Both the position numbers and the translations under genes were made by a program. 6,751 bases of DNA. It comes from Flavobacteriaceae bacterium (GTDB lineage Bacteria > Bacteroidota > Bacteroidia > Flavobacteriales > Flavobacteriaceae). The first letter of the stretch is position 1. Every line of letters begins with the position of its first letter. The notes beneath the pieces are model-generated. The model was not told the origin of the DNA and made no database searches. It saw only the letters and a list, made by a program, of their open reading frames with translations. This document shows, one piece after another, positions 5,992-6,751 of the stretch. The stretch covers positions 1 through 6,751 of the forward strand of contig WFMU01000514.1 of the NCBI GenBank assembly GCA_015488935.1, written 5' to 3'.

Positions 5992-6751
5992 TTAAACCTT
6001 CAAACGTTTTACACGTTGCGAAATCATCGTTAGAAATTCATACGGAATAGTATCTAGTTTTTGTGCAATTTCTTCAATCCTTTTTTGAGAATCAAACAAA
6101 ATAACGGTATCACCTTCCTTACAATCTATAGAAGTAACATCAACCATAATCATATCCATACACACATTACCAATAATTTTTGCCTTTACATTATTTATGA
6201 ATACATCACCAATACCATTTCCTAATTTACGGCTAATACCATCTGCATGTCCAATAGGAATTGTGGCAGTTTTAGTATTTTTAGTTGCCAAAAAACCTCT
6301 ATTGTATCCAACAGAATCCCCTTTTTTTAAAAGATGAATTTGCGAAATAATAGATTTTAAAGTAAGCACATTTTTAAGTTTATTAGTTTCGGTAGTATCA
6401 TTTGCAAAACCATAAATACCAATACCAAGTCGAACCATATCAAATTGTGCATTCGGATAATTTACTATACCCGAAGTATTTAATAAGTGAAAAATTGGTT
6501 TGTAGCGAAGCATTTTTTCAACCAATTCTTTAATTCTAATAAAAGAAGCAATCTGATTTTCGGTAAAAACTTTCTCATTCAAATCTTCGCTAGCAGCCAA
6601 ATGCGAAAAAACAGAAGCAATTTTTAAGGTATTGTCTTTTGCAATGAATGCCAAAATAGCACTTACATCATCTATAGAAAATCCCAAGCGATTTAAACCA
6701 GTATTAAACTTTAAATGAATGGAATAATTGGTTAAATTTTGTGTTTTACAA
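5992..6751 (-). CDS. alr: Alanine racemase, C-terminal part (5' end outside window)
   Basis: The frame is open from the stop at 5992-5994 to the right edge, giving about 252 residues. The apparent start near 6687 is only an internal TTG Leu codon, because family sequence (IHLKFNTGLNRLGF) continues upstream of it. This PLP enzyme interconverts L- and D-alanine, supplying D-Ala for peptidoglycan in the cytoplasm. In fragment numbering: FNTGLNRLGF (15-24) and FSHLAASED (48-56) of the barrel; VRLGIGIYG with the Arg (about 107) expected to contact the PLP pyridine nitrogen; GDSVGYNRGF with the second catalytic base Tyr149 (codon 6304-6306); IPIGHADG; NVCMDMIMVDVT of the substrate site; and a normal YEFLTMISQRV ending. 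The PLP-binding Lys lies beyond the window. Many Bacteroidota carry Alr fused behind MurF; whether this one is fused cannot be decided here. Confidence 0.95.
   Translation of the reverse strand, partial: CKTQNLTNYSIHLKFNTGLNRLGFSIDDVSAILAFIAKDNTLKIASVFSHLAASEDLNEKVFTENQIASFIRIKELVEKMLRYKPIFHLLNTSGIVNYPNAQFDMVRLGIGIYGFANDTTETNKLKNVLTLKSIISQIHLLKKGDSVGYNRGFLATKNTKTATIPIGHADGISRKLGNGIGDVFINNVKAKIIGNVCMDMIMVDVTSIDCKEGDTVILFDSQKRIEEIAQKLDTIPYEFLTMISQRVKRLKV

Noticed and set aside
5992..6687. Alanine racemase starting at 6687
   Set aside because: The codon there is TTG (Leu) inside the conserved NRLGF motif, and family sequence continues to the window edge, so it is not the start.

Overview
The window looks like chromosomal DNA from a marine-type Flavobacteriaceae bacterium (phylum Bacteroidota). 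The DNA is AT-rich. One protein carries a type IX secretion (T9SS) C-terminal sorting domain. Four genes are preceded by the Bacteroidota-type -7 promoter element TAnnTTTG, and Shine-Dalgarno sequences are absent or weak. Genus cannot be decided from this sequence.

Layout, left to right. Positions 1-134 (+) are the 3' end of an alpha/beta hydrolase gene. It is followed after 12 bases by a MazG/PRA-PH-type nucleotide pyrophosphohydrolase gene (147-533, +). A convergent PhoR-like sensor histidine kinase (702-1739, -) starts at a TTG codon and has no response regulator gene next to it here. Divergent from it is a secreted, multidomain T9SS protein (1973-3604, +) that ends at a strong hairpin terminator. 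A second secreted protein follows (3728-5197, +). It has a Bacteroidota tail-fibre-like architecture with nine exact 14-residue YadA-head-type repeats and a C-terminal coiled coil. A shared hairpin separates it from the convergent mscL (5280-5681, -). After a 310-base gene-free stretch with a degenerate inverted-repeat element comes the 3' part of an alanine racemase gene (5992 to beyond the right edge, -).

Most of the window is housekeeping: nucleotide clean-up, osmotic safety valve, D-alanine supply for peptidoglycan. The accessory part is the pair of exported proteins at 1973-5197. Each has its own predicted promoter and a terminator lies between them, so they are neighbours but probably not co-transcribed. 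The histidine kinase shares a 233-base divergent control region with the first of them. A regulatory link is possible but not shown by the sequence. I see no CRISPR array, tRNA, rRNA, transposase, phage integration signature or toxin-antitoxin pair, and no clear undescribed multi-gene system. The most unusual items are the YadA-type repeat protein with no visible outer-membrane anchor, the His-containing Ig-like domain in the T9SS protein, and the MscL pore substitutions.
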